A stretch of 64,000 nt of DNA from Asterella californica (lineage: Eukaryota > Streptophyta > Marchantiopsida > Marchantiales > Aytoniaceae). The notes below the pieces were generated by a model. The model saw only the letters and a list, made by a program, of their open reading frames with translations. It had not been told where the DNA came from and ran no database searches. The stretch spans positions 8,680,001 through 8,744,000 of the forward strand of contig JAYKYS010000011.1 in assembly GCA_036924285.1 (NCBI GenBank). The letters run 5' to 3'. A program made the position numbers and the translations under genes. Shown here piece by piece: positions 1 to 12,504 of this stretch (its first letter is position 1; the number at the start of each line of letters is the position of its first letter).

Positions 1-1522
1 ACTCAAACTTCCAACTGGGCTTAAACTTCACAGAAAATTCCAATCATCTGTTAAACTCTCGAGACACTCTAGAACGTGACTCGTGGTAGCGATTCGACCC
101 CCTTGATTTTGAACGTTCATAACACCCAGATCAGAACTCCAAACTTATCTTCCACTCCATATTGTAGCCCAGCTCGAGGACTTTTCAATGAGACCTCGCA
201 CTCCGCAAATCACCCTCTAGAAGATCTCCGAAACTCCAAAATCGTCCTTGGAATTTAGATGAATTTGATTGATTGAAAATAGATCAATGAGAAAAGAGAT
301 TGGTGATCACTTTATCTCCTACCTGACACTTTAGCTAGAGTTGTAACCCTAAAACACCATCATACCTTCAAAGCTTAAACAAAAATACGCTAGACTCTAA
401 TCTAACGTAGGATATTCATCCTCGCCGGCCAATAAAGATTACAATAACATGAAAACACACGAGACTCAATACAAATCAAGATGATGATCCTGAATCAATC
501 TACGATGAAAAGTAAGACAAAAAGAAATGAGGAAACCATCACCTGATTGCAGTATTCTTCATCAAAGTTCCTCGCGATCCACGCTTGATGATTAATCTTC
601 AACCGGTAGTGACATTGGATATCAACCAGACGTTGAAAAAGACATTGGTTGGAAAGTTCAGATTCATTCATCCGTCAAAGTAAGATGTACACAATCATGT
701 CTCAATTCTCTTCGTATGCGACGATCGACAAGATCACCGGAGTAGACAAGTTCATCACCCTCCCCATGAACCTTTCATCAAAGTAGACAACGAATCACTG
801 TCGAAAGTGGTCGTGATGGATGTAGTGAAATTTGATATGAAACGGATTCGAAAATGAAAGATCCGAAACTCAATCAATCTCCATGTAAGACACTAAGAAA
901 TACTCACGAAACACCACGCAAAGAAGAATGTCTTTCACGAACCCTCGACCCTCTATCTTATACTCAAATTTGGCAACAAGAGCCACTCACATGAATGTTC
1001 ACGGATCACTGAGATGACACGTCTCATTACGTGCGATCTCACATCTCAGATAACCGTGAACGTGACACCTAATACGCTCTCAAAAGAGTTACATGAAAAA
1101 GTTCACGAAACATAGAAAAGAAACACATCTTAAGTTCTATAAGAATTTCACACAAGACCCGCATCACAACACGAGAACGTGACGACAGCTACATTGACCG
1201 TTATCTTTAGTTTGGCTGAGCGTATTGAGTTCAACATGATCGAGGAGAAGGTGGTGACTGCTAGCTTTAGTAGTAGGGATGGCTTCTACACTTTGAGTGC
1301 TTCTACTTCTTCTCAGGGGTCTCAAATCTACGCATCAACATGGTCGAAAAGGTCAGAAGGACGGATAGTCGTGACTTCAAGGAGTATATGAGAGTTCTAG
1401 TGGTCAAGAACCCTTACCGTCAATCTCTAGACAACAACAACAGGGCTATTGGACTTATGTTGGCGACCATCATCAAAAGGATTGTCTTGAGAGACAAGAC
1501 ACTCCTGGGACATCTTAGACGT
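1..1522. other. Gene-free left flank
   Basis: I see no convincing coding region here; the longest open frames are about 70-80 codons and show no recognisable motif. The stretch is AT-leaning. It ends at the 4-bp target site acgt (1519-1522) that borders the E2 retrotransposon. It may belong to the older element that E2 entered, but I could not align it with the relic to the right of E2. Confidence 0.5.
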
Positions 1523-3223
1523 TGTCGGGTTGAGAGTCTTTCTTGGGGAGGGCGGACCTCTTAACTGTGATAGATCAGAGAGAAATGACCAGAAAGGAAG
1601 ATAGGTCGCTGCAGACGATGAAATCTCAAAACACAGCCTCTTGTGCTCACCAATTGCAAAACAAACACTCAATCATGCACTCAGGTACACAAATAGATCT
1701 CTCCGGAGTAGAAATATCTTTATTTCAGTGTCAACTGCTTCACAGTTTAAGAAAATATCTCTCTCCTCCTCTCCTGAGTCCGTCTCAGCTGAAAATTCCA
1801 AGGAATTTGATCTCACGACAACCAAAGCATTGTCAAAAACAATCCCCTTCAAATAAATCGCCCTGTCCGTTCAATTCTACCTCCAAACCTCAAAACTATA
1901 CAACATATGAGGTTCTTGTCTCCAAACACTTTCCTGCCTCTCTCACGATCTCCCCTGCTCACTCTATTCAATTCTGTCAGAAAAAATCGATCCTCCTCAG
2001 CCTCCAAGCTTCTCAGCGTCTCTTCTCCCCAAACCCTAATTCTGCTCCTTTCTCCTCCTTCCACCTCCACTCACTTAGAAAACTCCTCTGCCAAACTGTT
2101 TGAAAGGTCCTCTGATCTTCAGCCGCCGCAGTATTTAACCTAAATTTTTAAGGCCCCAGCTTAAGCTACCCCCCTGCTGTCCTTATAAGCGCAGAACTTA
2201 TCAGAAGCAGGGCCCTAGCTTAAGCCGCCCCCCTGCTGTCCTTATGCGTACAGAGCATTATTTACAAAGTTGACCCCTTTTTAATACAAGTTTCACAGTT
2301 GTCTCCACAAACTCTACCCCTTCACTAATAAAGGTTCACATAACCTCATTCCCCATCGCAAGCCTACTCGATGATTATTTAACTAATTAGCAAAAGTTTC
2401 ATGTGCTCTTGATGCCATCCTGAATATACTACAAGCCATCCAATGTAGGCCGAAGCCCCAACACTTATGAGGCTGCCCCACAGGGCTTACAGCCCCCCAT
2501 ATGCGCACCAGGTATCTCTCATAGTATATTCAGGATGGCATGCGGAGGCTTAAGCCAGGAAACCCATGATTAAGGGAGATACCGGTCTCCCGCCCCTAGG
2601 AATAGAGGACATGGCTGCATACCCAACATAGACTCCCATCCGGGAGGCCAACATGCCAGAATAGGAACCAGAGGCCAGGAGGGATTGATTCTCAGACCAC
2701 TTCCCTCCTAGGCAGGCGCCCTATCACTGGGATGGCCTTTGGTTCCGTTCTAAAAGCATTTAAAACTTGTACATATGCTTTTACTGTAGAAATCTTCTTG
2801 CAAAATCTTTACTAGCCTTTTCTGTGCAAACTTCTCTATACAACTCCGTTTCTAATGAGCAAGGAGTCAAACTATAGTATTTGTGAACACCTACACACTC
2901 ACGCTGTCAGATTCTGAGTTCAAGTCACGAGCAAGAATCGACAGATTTCTCTCTTTTGTACATTTCTCAGTTTAAAACCCGTACTAACTATAGCTTAAAA
3001 CACTTTTTGTCAAAACTGGAAGCATGAGGTCGCTCTCCTCGTCGAGCTCTGCATTCTGATGCCTTTCGATCTCTTTCTAGGTGATATTTCAGTCTAAGCT
3101 AGGGGGCAGCTTGTCAAGCATGGCCCCAGCTTGTTAAGCTGCAGGGCAGCTTCCTTTACACAATATAGAAAAAACATCTCTTTGCAATACTTTTCACTGT
3201 ACAGACCTATGTACAATACGACA
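1523..3223 (-). repeat. E2 3' LTR
   Basis: This 1701-bp repeat matches 9518-11236 nearly base for base. It starts TGTCGGGTTGAG and ends ATACGACA, so the ends form a 5-bp inverted repeat. Inside, 2150-2245 holds a direct repeat of a cagcttaagc...cccctgctgtccttat block, and 2412-2760 is a GC-rich segment full of inverted repeats. No gene is carried; the 60-190 codon frames across it are duplicated identically in the other LTR and are not conserved coding. Confidence 0.93.
2412..2541. repeat. 20-bp inverted repeat inside the E2 3' LTR
   Basis: Arms 2412-2431 (ATGCCATCCTGAATATACTA) and 2522-2541 are perfect reverse complements around a 90-bp centre. The same structure sits in the other LTR at 10408-10427 and 10518-10537. 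Further arms follow between about 2660 and 2740 (aggaggga/tccctcct nested in ggaaccagaggcc/ggcctttggttcc), so this part of the LTR RNA could fold strongly. It could equally be an old foldback transposon captured by the LTR. Confidence 0.8.
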
Positions 3224-3240
3224 TTCACCCCCTCCAAACC
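3224..3240 (-). other. E2 polypurine tract
   Basis: On the minus strand the bases next to the 3' LTR read ggtttggagggggtgaa followed by TGTCG. The purine run next to the LTR is the expected primer for plus-strand DNA synthesis. The same block precedes the 3' LTRs of E1 and E3. Confidence 0.8.
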
Positions 3241-3268
3241 TGCACATCCTCTGGTATGTGCCAATCCG

Positions 3269-6200
3269 TCATTGACCCTCGTGGTCCTCCAAATCGTCTT
3301 CGCTCTCCTCGACCGCCTCAGAAAGGTCTTCATTTGCTCCTGTCTGCTCTGAACCTAAGAACTCAGCTAGCTCCACAGTCTCCCCTCTCTTCTTGAATAA
3401 CTTCACTCGTTTCCCAGCAACTGGAAGTCTTAAGGGCGTGCCATCTAGCTCTTGCAAGGAATAAGTAGCATTCTGATGTACATCAGAGACAAGGTACGGA
3501 CCAAACCACCTTCTCGAAAACTTTCGAATTGTAGAGTGTTGGTTCTCCAACGTGCTGTCGTATACCAACACCCAGTCCCCAACTTGTATCAGTTTTGGTC
3601 GAAGTCTATGAGTCTTATCAAACCTCTCCTTGTTCCCTAGTCGAGCCGCCTTCAGCCGTCGCTGCGCTTCAGCGAGATCCTCCTCTCTACATTCTAGCTG
3701 TCTGATTCGTAGTGAGAGAAGCTGCACACGGTCCATATTGTCCTCCCATGGCAAGGTAGCCCAGGTAGGAAAGTCTTCTTCTGCTGGCATCATTGGTTTC
3801 TGTCCTAACATTAACTCAACAGGCATGTACCCTGTAGTAGAACAATGTGTTGTTCTATCCGCCCATAAAGCAAAAGGGAGTAACCTGGGCCACTCTCTAT
3901 GCTTACCATCACACGCCTTCACCAAAGCTTGAACTATCGATGGGTGTCCTCGCTCGCTCTTGCCAATCCCCTCTGGATTCATCGCAGTAGTAAGCTTGAG
4001 CTTCACACCATATCGAGCAAAAAACTCTTTCGCTTCCGTACCCCGTAGTTCTCCCCTATCTGCTCGTAGTCTTCCTACAGACCCATACCTACAGATAATA
4101 TCTTCAAGAACAAACTTACATATCCCCTCTGTGGTCTTCGTCCTCAAAGCTCGCCCTTCTACAAAGTTGGAGAGATCCTCACGAGCCAGAACCAAATATC
4201 GCATGCCCCATAACCCCAGAGGCATCACCACTAAGTCGAGAACCCACTGAAAGTGAATGCAAGGCGGATAAGTTGGCACGAGACCATCCCTATACCGCAT
4301 CTTTGAATAGAACTGGCAATGCAAGCAGGAGCTGACGTAGTTCACCACATCCCGATACAGACCTTTCCACCAGTACCTCTCCTTCAACTTGGTGTAGGTA
4401 GCCCAAATCCCTCGATGTCCGGCCCATAAGGTATCATGGAACTCCTTCATTAGTTGCTGCTTAGTCTCTTGATCGTCCACTACCCGTATGAACATCCCAT
4501 CTCTCCTCTGTGGTCGTCTCCAAAGATACCCGTCATACAGAAGATAGTTGTAAGCTTGTTTCCTTATCTCTCTGAACTCAACCTTGCTCCACCTCTCTTG
4601 CCTCTCCAACAAGCTCAGATAATATCCTATGTCACAAAGTCTACCTGTGTAAAGCTCTTCTCTAAACATCAAAGGCCCCAAGTTCGTAGCTCGTCGATTA
4701 ACCTGACATTGAGCATCCTTTCTCTCTTCTTCCTCAGCTTCAGAAATCATGGCATCCTCATCTACAAATCGAGCCCTCGACAACATATATGCGACCATAT
4801 TCTCCTTTCCTTTTATATGCTTCAGCTCTGGATTCAAGCTCCTAATATAGGCAATCCAACGTAACATCGCTATGTCTGGCGTGTTACAGTTGGATATCAT
4901 GCCTAGTAGAGGTAGACAATCCGTCTCTAGGACTACATGAGCACCAATCAGAAACTCACGGTCTGTCTTCATCGCGTCACCGCTCCCCATAATTCACGCT
5001 TCACCTGAGGATAATCTCGTTGCCTGTCTGTCAAGATCCTAGCTCCAAACCTAGAGGTAAACCGCATACCATCCGCATCATCTTGACCTATTGCCCAGCC
5101 AATCGCCTTTGGACTAGTATCTACTGTAACAATGACAGGTCTCCCACACCCGTAGTCTACTTTTCTCAGAACAGGTGGAGACTGTAGAGCCTCCTTCAAC
5201 CTATTCATAGCTTCTCGATGGACTGAGGCCCATACAAACCTCTTACCCTTCCTCAACAGTGCATACAAAGGCTCAGCAACATGAGCATAATGAAGAATAA
5301 ATAAGCGATAAAATACACAAGCACCTAGAAAGCGTCGAACCTCCGTGATGTTCTTACAGTCTGCCATCCTAGCTATAGCTTCAACCTTCTCGGGGTTTGG
5401 TCGTCTTCCAAAAGCGCCACACATGTGTCCAATCACTAAAATCTCAGACATACCAAACTTGGACTTAGCTCCTGACAGGGTGAGATGTACCTCCTCCAGA
5501 CGAGTCAAGATACGTTCTACATCCCTGATATGGTCTGCAACAAACCTTCTGCATCCATTCGCAAGTACTGCTTCATCCTTGTCTTCAACCGCGCAACCCT
5601 TTATGGGAATATCGTCCAGAAATGGAATGATAACATCAGGCACAAACTCCCTTAGTACCTTATGCATCGCGTTCTGCATATGAGCCACCGAGTTCGTTGC
5701 TCCTTGTGGAAGAGTACACATCCGCATCAATCCCAAGGGCGTACGCATAGTAGTTAAATCTCTACTCTCCACAGCCAGCTGGAACTGATCATAACCAGAA
5801 TAGATCTCCTATCGAATAGATAGCTCTCCCTGCAAATGCCTCTGCTATCTCTTCAATCACAGAACCCGTCCCAACGTTACGAATGGTTACGTTATTCGCA
5901 GGCTGTAGGTCTTGAATAAAACGCAAAGCTCCTGACTTCTTGGGTACAGTGAACCATCTGCTAGAATATGGCCCCATGGACGGCTCAAGTATCCCCATCT
6001 GTACCTTCTCCTTCAACAACTCGATGAGTTTAGGCAACAAAGCACGAGGAACTGGGATCGGTTTCAGGTCCCAAGGCACATGAGGGATTGTGAATATAAC
6101 CATAGGCGCTATAACCTTTGGGTCCACACAACCTATCTCCTTTGATGAAAAAGAGAATGCTTTACTGTGCTTCACTATCATATGTACAAACACTGTCTTC

Positions 6201-6870
6201 TCGACCTCAGTCAAGAAATCATCCCCTCCTATCTGGAGCTCCTTCAATGTCTCCTCAGTAAACTGGTGTCCTACTCGTCTATGATCACGCAATATAGGCT
6301 CAGTCCCCACTAACTGTACTTGCTGCTGAGAGTTAGCAGGTAATTGAGCAGCTACCGGTCTTACCTTTCTCAGTACAGATTTGTACTTCGCATGGACGTC
6401 TGCTTCCTGAGGGATTGCACACCAACAACTTGCTTCTCTCCCTTCATTATTCTGCATCGGATGAGGAAAGAACTGCAGATATGTAGCAATCTCCTTATAT
6501 ATGCATCGAGAGTGGATAGGGATCACCACCACACTATTTTTCCCCTCCATCAATCTACTCACATTGTCTAACCAACCAACAGCTGACTGTACAGACATAA
6601 ACTCTTCAAACAAACCAGAAACCACTTCGTCTTCAGATAGAACTCCTACACGCCACAACCCTGATACCTGTTTCACCATCCATCTTTTTGTATTTTTCTC
6701 CATATCTTCAACTCTTGTAAATCGGCTCCACCCATCTGTCTCAAACATCAGCAATCCAGACTGCCAACTCTGTACACCACACATGTATCCAGACCTTTGT
6801 ACATGTCTCGCTTCCAACTCTGACGGGACCTCAACAGTAAGTTCTACACCCCTGTCTTCCTGCTCTACAA
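3269..6870 (-). pseudogene. E2 pol (RT, RNase H, integrase), frameshifted
   Basis: Three consecutive minus-strand frames make up one Ty3 pol: about 6870-5789 (linker and RT palm start), 5772-4969 (rest of RT and RNase H) and 4990-3269 (end of RNase H and integrase). The RT catalytic box reads FLDD where most Ty3 RTs have Y-x-D-D. RNase H residues (VDTS, KRELW, ETDC) are present. Integrase shows the H-H-C-C zinc finger, an ADRGEL second Asp and a GKSERG Glu, then a WFGPY module. Frame breaks: an apparent 2-nt loss near 5800 (GDLF, then GYDQF out of frame) and an apparent 1-nt loss near 4980 (GAVT, then MKTDREF out of frame). E1 and E3 are uninterrupted at the matching sites, so these are lesions rather than programmed shifts. 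Confidence 0.88.
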
Positions 6871-9452
6871 GAGTGGATTGCGAAAAACCTTACATCTCTT
6901 CGTCTGAGAATCTCTAAGGGTCTGTCTGTTCCGCTCATGTCTTGAACGAACCGTCAAAAACTGTACTGAGTACTTGTCATCAGGACTCCGAACTCTAGCA
7001 TAATGAGACTCATCGTTCATCACCTTTGTCTCCATCCGAACAGCGGTGATGTATGGTTGACCCAGTATGACAGGATAGGAGGCAGATGACTGTACAAAGA
7101 AATGCTGATCAACCTCTACATCCCCAATCCTTACACGCATATTGGGACAAGCTCCGTATAACTCACCCTTTTGGTTATTTGCAACTCGAAGCACCCAACC
7201 ATGATTCCTTTCGATTGACCACTGTCCCTTTTCATACACCTCCTTGGAAATGATGTTGATGTCCAACCCGTGATCCACAAGTGCAGGTACTGGTTCAGAA
7301 AGTCCTCCAAGCCGAACCTGCGTCTCTGTTGTCGCTCTTGCCCAGTGCTTTTCCTTGAAATCGCTGTCTACGCCTGACCTATCCTCTTCAAACTCTTCAT
7401 CTTCATTCTCAATAACAGCTGGACCAGCAACCCATGCCTCATACTTATCATCTCCGAACTGATCAATACCAATAGCATCTACTGCTCCAACCATCTGACT
7501 ACTTATTTGTTCAGTCAATATCTGTCTCTTTCTCTTCATGATGTCTATTATCAACTCATGAAACTCTCTCTTTGCGATACCAAGCACTTCACGAAGAGTA
7601 AACTCAACTCTAGCATCCAAAATGCGTTGCTCTAGAACAGCACGCAAGTCTGTTGCTGTTTCGATGTCTGCCGCTAACTTGTAAGCTGGAGCTTTCCCCT
7701 TCTCCTGCGCTGTAAACCTCTTCCCCCGTACTCTACCTGTAGCAGTAGTCTCCTATGGCAAATCCTGCACACCTTCCATAAGATCTACTGCAGGTGGTGG
7801 AGCTGTAGAGGTAGAAGGTATATCCTCTGCAGCAAGAAATCTTCCAGCTGGTAAGATGGTGATGGTTCAGCTGCTCTCCTCCTTGTAACCCTCCGACGGT
7901 CACTATCTTCTGGTACTCCTGCATCTAAGTCAGAAGCGTCCCGCCTTTTTTTGTCTTCGATCATGATATCTTGTTCACCACTCGTCTCTAAAAACGCTCG
8001 AATAGAAGTTGCATCTACTGGGTCTCTCCATCCAGTAGCTCTCCTAATGCTTTCAGCACCTCTCTTCATCATTTCGACCGGAACCTCAACAGCCTACTCA
8101 ACCATAGTTGGATTAGAGCGCACCTCAACTCTCCCAGTATATACATCAGCCTCCACAGAACCCGCAGTCATCGCTGTAGTATTCGCATCAGTAAGTGCTG
8201 GAAGAGAACTCCTCATTCCTCCTCTTCCAAAATATGTATTCAGAGGCTGCCCAGTGGCGGTTAGATACAACCTGTTGTTCTGATAGTTGACTACGCCCTC
8301 TCGCAAGGCAACCGCCAAGTCTTGACAGTCTCCTCTGAGATGATCTGGACTATCGCACCAAATACATCTCCTGGTAAAGGTTCCTCTTACAGGTCGGGCA
8401 CCTGGTGCAACAGGTCGTTGATCTCTCCTCAAGTCTGCCATCTCAACCCTCAAATCTCTCAACTGTTGAGTAAGTTCTTCTATCAAGTTATGTTGATTTC
8501 GGTTCTCAACAGGTCGCTGTTGCTGTCTAGGTCCTCTCTGTGCTGAGATAGGTACTGCAGGCGCTTGAGGAACCACTTGAGGAACCACTATAGGTGCTTG
8601 AGGAATCACAATAGGTGCTTGAGGTATTGCAGGAGGAGCTACAGGAACATGAGGAGCTATTCTCTGCTCTGGCAAGGTCTCTGACTGCAGTACCATCCTA
8701 CCACGACGTTGTCTAGCAACGGTGGATACTGCTTCTTCTACTCTCCTCCAATCAGATGTAACTCCCCCTTCAGCCCCTCGATCAGCCAACATGAAACAAA
8801 GCCTATCTGCTGTGAACTCATCTAGAGCCCCTAAGAACAACTCTGTCTTCCTAGCATCCAACGTCAACCTCTCTAGACCAGAAAGTTGAGAGTACCTCTT
8901 CTCAAATTCACGGATCACTTCATTCAATCCCATGGAACGTCTAGGCTGACGCTCTATCCAATCCATGAGAGTTCTTCTGGTGACTCTTTCAGAGTCCTCT
9001 TCTAGAAATTCTTCTCTCAATGCACGTTCAAACAGAGTCCACCCACCTAAATGTCTTCTCTGTAAATTTCTAACCTTCTCTCTCAATTCAGGGACAACAG
9101 TCAACTCAAAGCTTAGAATTACCTCAACTTCAGGTGCCTTGACCAACTCCATTTCACCTACATACTCCCGCAGGTACCTAGTAACATCTCTTCCATCAAA
9201 TCGCCCACATCGACCAACAATTGCTTGTAACGCCTTCGTGGATTTCTGCTCAGCTCCTCCAATTACAGGCTGCTGTTGAATCAAGGCAGTCAACGCCTGA
9301 AGAATCTGAGACGTGTCTATGGCAGACAGTGCAGCTGCTATTGGAACCGCCGTAGGTCCTCCTTGAGAGCCAATTCCATCCTGACCAGGAGTCCCTTGGA
9401 CAGGAGCATCCTGAGCAGCAGTCGCACCCTGTACAGCAGCACTGTGATCCAT
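6865..9452 (-). pseudogene. E2 gag-protease, with stop codons and a frameshift
   Basis: The frame starts at the ATG at 9452, about 66 bases from the 5' LTR. Gag is open for 452 codons and contains a C-x2-C-x4-H-x4-C zinc knuckle (CIWCDSPDHLRGDC) near its C-terminal third, plus a Pro/Gln/Val repeat. A TAG at 8094-8096 interrupts an otherwise continuous frame that runs on to 7785 and matches the E1 polyprotein. Between 7785 and about 7750 the frame shifts, with another TAG near 7753. Protease coding then runs to 6865 with an ALVDHGLDIN active-site block and an ILGQPYI flap/C-terminal block. Asp-His-Gly in place of Asp-Ser/Thr-Gly is shared with E1. Confidence 0.87.
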
Positions 9453-9496
9453 TTTCCACCCAATCTAGCCAATTCTCCAAATCGATCACCCCAATT

Positions 9497-9515
9497 GCTC
9501 TCAGTGGAAGCACCA
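9497..9515 (-). other. E2 primer binding site
   Basis: Two bases after the 5' LTR the minus strand reads TGGTGCTTCCACTGAGAGC. A block starting TGG (complement of a tRNA CCA end) at this spot is the expected minus-strand primer site. I do not assign the tRNA. Confidence 0.7.
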
Positions 9516-9517
9516 GA

Positions 9518-11236
9518 TGTCGAGTTGAGAGTCTTCCTTGGGGAGAGCGGACCTCCTAACTGTGATAGATCAGAGAGAAATGACCAGAAAGGAAAATAGG
9601 TCGCTGCAGATGATGAAATCTCAAAACACAGCCTCTTGTGCTCACCAATTGCAAAACAAACACTCAATCACGCACTCAGGTACACAAATAGATCTCTCCG
9701 GAGTAGAAATATCTTTATTTCAGTGTCAACTGCTTCACAGTTTAAGAAAATATCTCTCTCCTCCTCTCCTGAGTCCGTCTCAGCTGAAAATTCCAAGGAA
9801 TTTGATCTCACGACAACCAAAGCCTTGTCAAAAACAATCACCTTCAAATAAACCGCCCTGTCCGTTCAATTCTACCTCCAAACCTCAAAACTATACAACA
9901 TATGAGGTTCTTGTCTCCAAACACTTTCCTGCCTCTCTCACGATCTCCCCTGCTCACTCTATTCAATTCTGTCAGAAAAAATCGATCCTCCTCAGCCTCC
10001 AAGCTTCTCAGCGTCTCCTCTCCCCAAACCCTAATTCTGCTCCTTTCTCCTCCTTCCGCCTCCACTCACTCAGAAAACTCCTCTGCCAAACTGTTTGAAA
10101 GGTCCCCCGATCTTCAACCGCCGCAATATTTAACCTAAAGTTTTAAGGCTCCAGCTTAAGCTGCCCCCCTGCTGTCCTTATAAGCGCAGAACTTATCAGA
10201 AGCAGGGCCCTAGCTTAAGCTGCCCCCCCTGCTGTCCTTATGCGTACAGAGCATTATTTACAAAGTTGACCCCTCTTTAATACAAGTTTCACAGTTGTCT
10301 CCACAAACTCTACCCCTTCACTAATAAAGGTTCACATAACCTCATTCCTCATCGCAAGCCTACTCGATGATTATTTAACTAATTAGCAAAAGTTTCCTGT
10401 GCTCTTGATGCCATCCTGAATATACTACAAGCCATCCAATGTAGGCCGAAGCCCCAACACTTATGAGGCTGCCCCACAGGGCTTACAGCCCCCCATATGC
10501 GCACCAGGTATCTCTCATAGTATATTCAGGATGGCATGCGGAGGCTTAGACCAGGAAGCCCACGATTAAGGGAGATACCGGTCTCCCGCCCCTAGGTATA
10601 CAAGACATGGCTGCATACCCAACATAAACTCCCATCCGGGAGGCCAACATGCCAGAATAGGAACCAGAGGCCAGGAGGGATTGATTCTCAGACCACTTCC
10701 CTCCTAGGCAGGCGCCCTATCACTGGGATGGCCTTTGGTTCCGTTCTAAAAGCATTTAAAACTTGTACATATGCTTTTACTGTAGAAATCTTCTTGCAAA
10801 ATCTTTACTAGCCTTTTCTGTGCAAACTTCTCTATACAACTCCGTTTCTAATGAGCAAGGAGTCAAAACTATAGTATTTGTGAACACCTACACACTCACG
10901 CTGTCAGATTCTGAGTTCAAGTCACGAGCAAGAATCGACAGATTTCCCTCTTTTGTACATTTCTCAGTTTAAAACCCGTACTAACTATAGCTTAAAACAC
11001 TTTTTGTCAAAACTGGAAGCATGAGGTCGCTCTCCTCGTCGAGCTCTGCATTCTGATGCCTTTCGACCTCTTTCAAGGTGATATTTCAGTCTAAGCTAGG
11101 GGGCAGCTTGTCAAGCATGGCTCCAGCTTAGCTCCTGCCCAGCTTGTTAAGCTACAGGGCAGCTTCCTTTACACAATATAGAAAAAACATCTCTTTGCAA
11201 TACTTTTCACTGTACAGACCTATGTACAATACGACA
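9518..11236 (-). repeat. E2 5' LTR
   Basis: This 1719-bp partner of 1523-3223 has the same TGTCG...CGACA ends. It contains the second copies of the 2150-2245 direct repeat and of the 20-bp inverted repeat. It is 18 bp longer than the 3' LTR, mainly from an extra cagcttagctcctgcc-type block near 11120. Transcription of E2 would start in this copy and run leftwards. Confidence 0.93.
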
Positions 11237-11334
11237 ACGTGCAGCGACAATGCGATCACTATCATAGACATGATCACACTAGTTACTAGTGTTTTGATCT
11301 TCACCTAGAGTTCAGTGGAGGGAGAGCTACTATT

Positions 11335-11690
11335 ATGGGTCGAGGAATAGGAGCTCAGAAGGATCGTGGAAGTCGCGTTGGTGATAGACGTCCAGCACCC
11401 AGCAGAGGACAGACTGCTCACATTGCTGATTCTACTTCTGATGCTACTATGGTTACTCGGATCCAGCAGTTGAAACAATAGATAGCTAGTATGCCTATTG
11501 CTCAGCCGAGATCTAGTTTGGGAGCGAGTGTCTCCACATCTAATGGAGGAGAACCAGATCCGCATGAGTTTATTTGCAGTGCAGATAGATGCATCAGTGG
11601 CAATTACTCGAGGAGCAGCTTTTGCTCCACAGCCACAAGGAGCATCAGTGGAGTTGGATCCACAAATAAGGGAGGCTAGTAGATAGATTA
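11335..11690 (+). pseudogene. E4 gag N-terminus remnant
   Basis: An ATG at 11335 opens a basic, Arg/Gly-rich leader followed by Q-rich sequence; a TAG interrupts it after about 47 codons and the same frame continues. This looks like the basic N-terminus of a plant Ty3 Gag, but there is too little to prove it. The assignment rests mostly on the downstream protease and RNase H remnants lying in the right order. Confidence 0.45.
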
Positions 11691-12164
11691 GGCTTCCTCA
11701 ATCATCTATATTATCAGAGGTGCTTAAGACATCTTCTATGATTCCTAGCTGTTCTATTGATGATGTAGATCAGTTAAGTGCACGGATATCACACCGTGGA
11801 GTAGAGACAAGTCAACTTTCGAGATCCACAGATACAAGACACGACACATTGTTGGGACGACCACGTCTATCTTGCATACCTTTTTATTTTCAGCCACGGA
11901 TATGAAGACGTTGAGAGTCAGCCCAGCCTCTACGTGAGGACGGGAGTGTTGTGACGTCCAGTACGGAGGTGAGTGATGATGATTTGGTAGATCGATCCAT
12001 AGACTCGAAGATCAAGGCATCTACTAGTAGCACATGACAAGCGATGACCATTAGGATAGACGAGTTACTAGCTAGACCGGCGATTGAGCGTTGGGTTGAC
12101 AACATGTGTGGTGTTGTTGGACAACATCAATGGTATTTTTTGCATAGTCGCATCTTTTGGGAAG

Positions 12165-12504
12165 GTGTATAGACCATAGAGAGTCTTATTGGACTCTGGA
12201 GCGCAGCTCTTGATGTTAGAGAAGACAACATCTTGCTATGTATAAGACTGATATAGAGAGGTGTCCATTCCAGATTCAGACATCTCTCAGAAGATCGAAG
12301 AGGTCGATCATATACATGACATATCAAGAGCTGATAGTGAGAGTTCAACCAAACCATCCCACAGATGACTCGATGGTGAAAACCAATGTCATTGTGACGT
12401 GTGCAGAGTCTTATGACGTGTTGGTTGGTGAGGAGGTGTTGTATCTCATGGGTTTCACGAGTGACTATTGGGAGGAGACTACCTCTTATAGACCAGGTTG
12501 GTAG
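12165..12504 (+). pseudogene. E4 protease remnant
   Basis: One frame reads VLLDSGAQLLML near 12182, the D-S-G-A active-site loop of a retropepsin. A second frame, 12370-12504, reads a VIVTCAESYDVLVGEEVLYLMGF stretch that ends in SYRPGW, resembling the C-terminal part of the Ty3 protease-RT linker. The two pieces are out of frame with each other and contain stops. Confidence 0.55.

Larger units (their letters stand above)
1523..11236 (-). mobile_element. E2: full-length but degenerate Ty3/gypsy LTR retrotransposon
   Basis: The element is 9.7 kb and reads on the minus strand: 5' LTR 9518-11236, primer binding site, gag, protease, RT-RNase H, integrase, polypurine tract, 3' LTR 1523-3223. LTR termini are TGTCG...CGACA. 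A 4-bp direct repeat acgt flanks it (1519-1522 and 11237-11240), as expected of an integrase product. The two LTRs are very similar, differing by scattered substitutions and an extra roughly 18 bp in the right copy near 11120. Both polyproteins are broken by stops and frameshifts, so this copy is non-autonomous. Protease-RT-RNaseH-integrase order and the GPY-type C-terminus place it in Ty3/gypsy. I see no chromodomain. It is the same broad family as E1 and E3. Confidence 0.92.

Noticed and set aside
1543..2103. 186-codon plus-strand frame in the E2 LTR (repeated at 9538-10098)
   Set aside because: It lies wholly inside the LTR, has low-complexity Ser/Pro/Leu content and no start context; a by-product of pyrimidine-rich sequence.
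6860..6910. Equivalent frameshift signal in E2
   Set aside because: The matching stretch reads AAGGTTTTTCGC, which does not fit X_XXY_YYZ in the gag frame, about 50 nt of the stem region is missing, and pol is now in the +1 frame.
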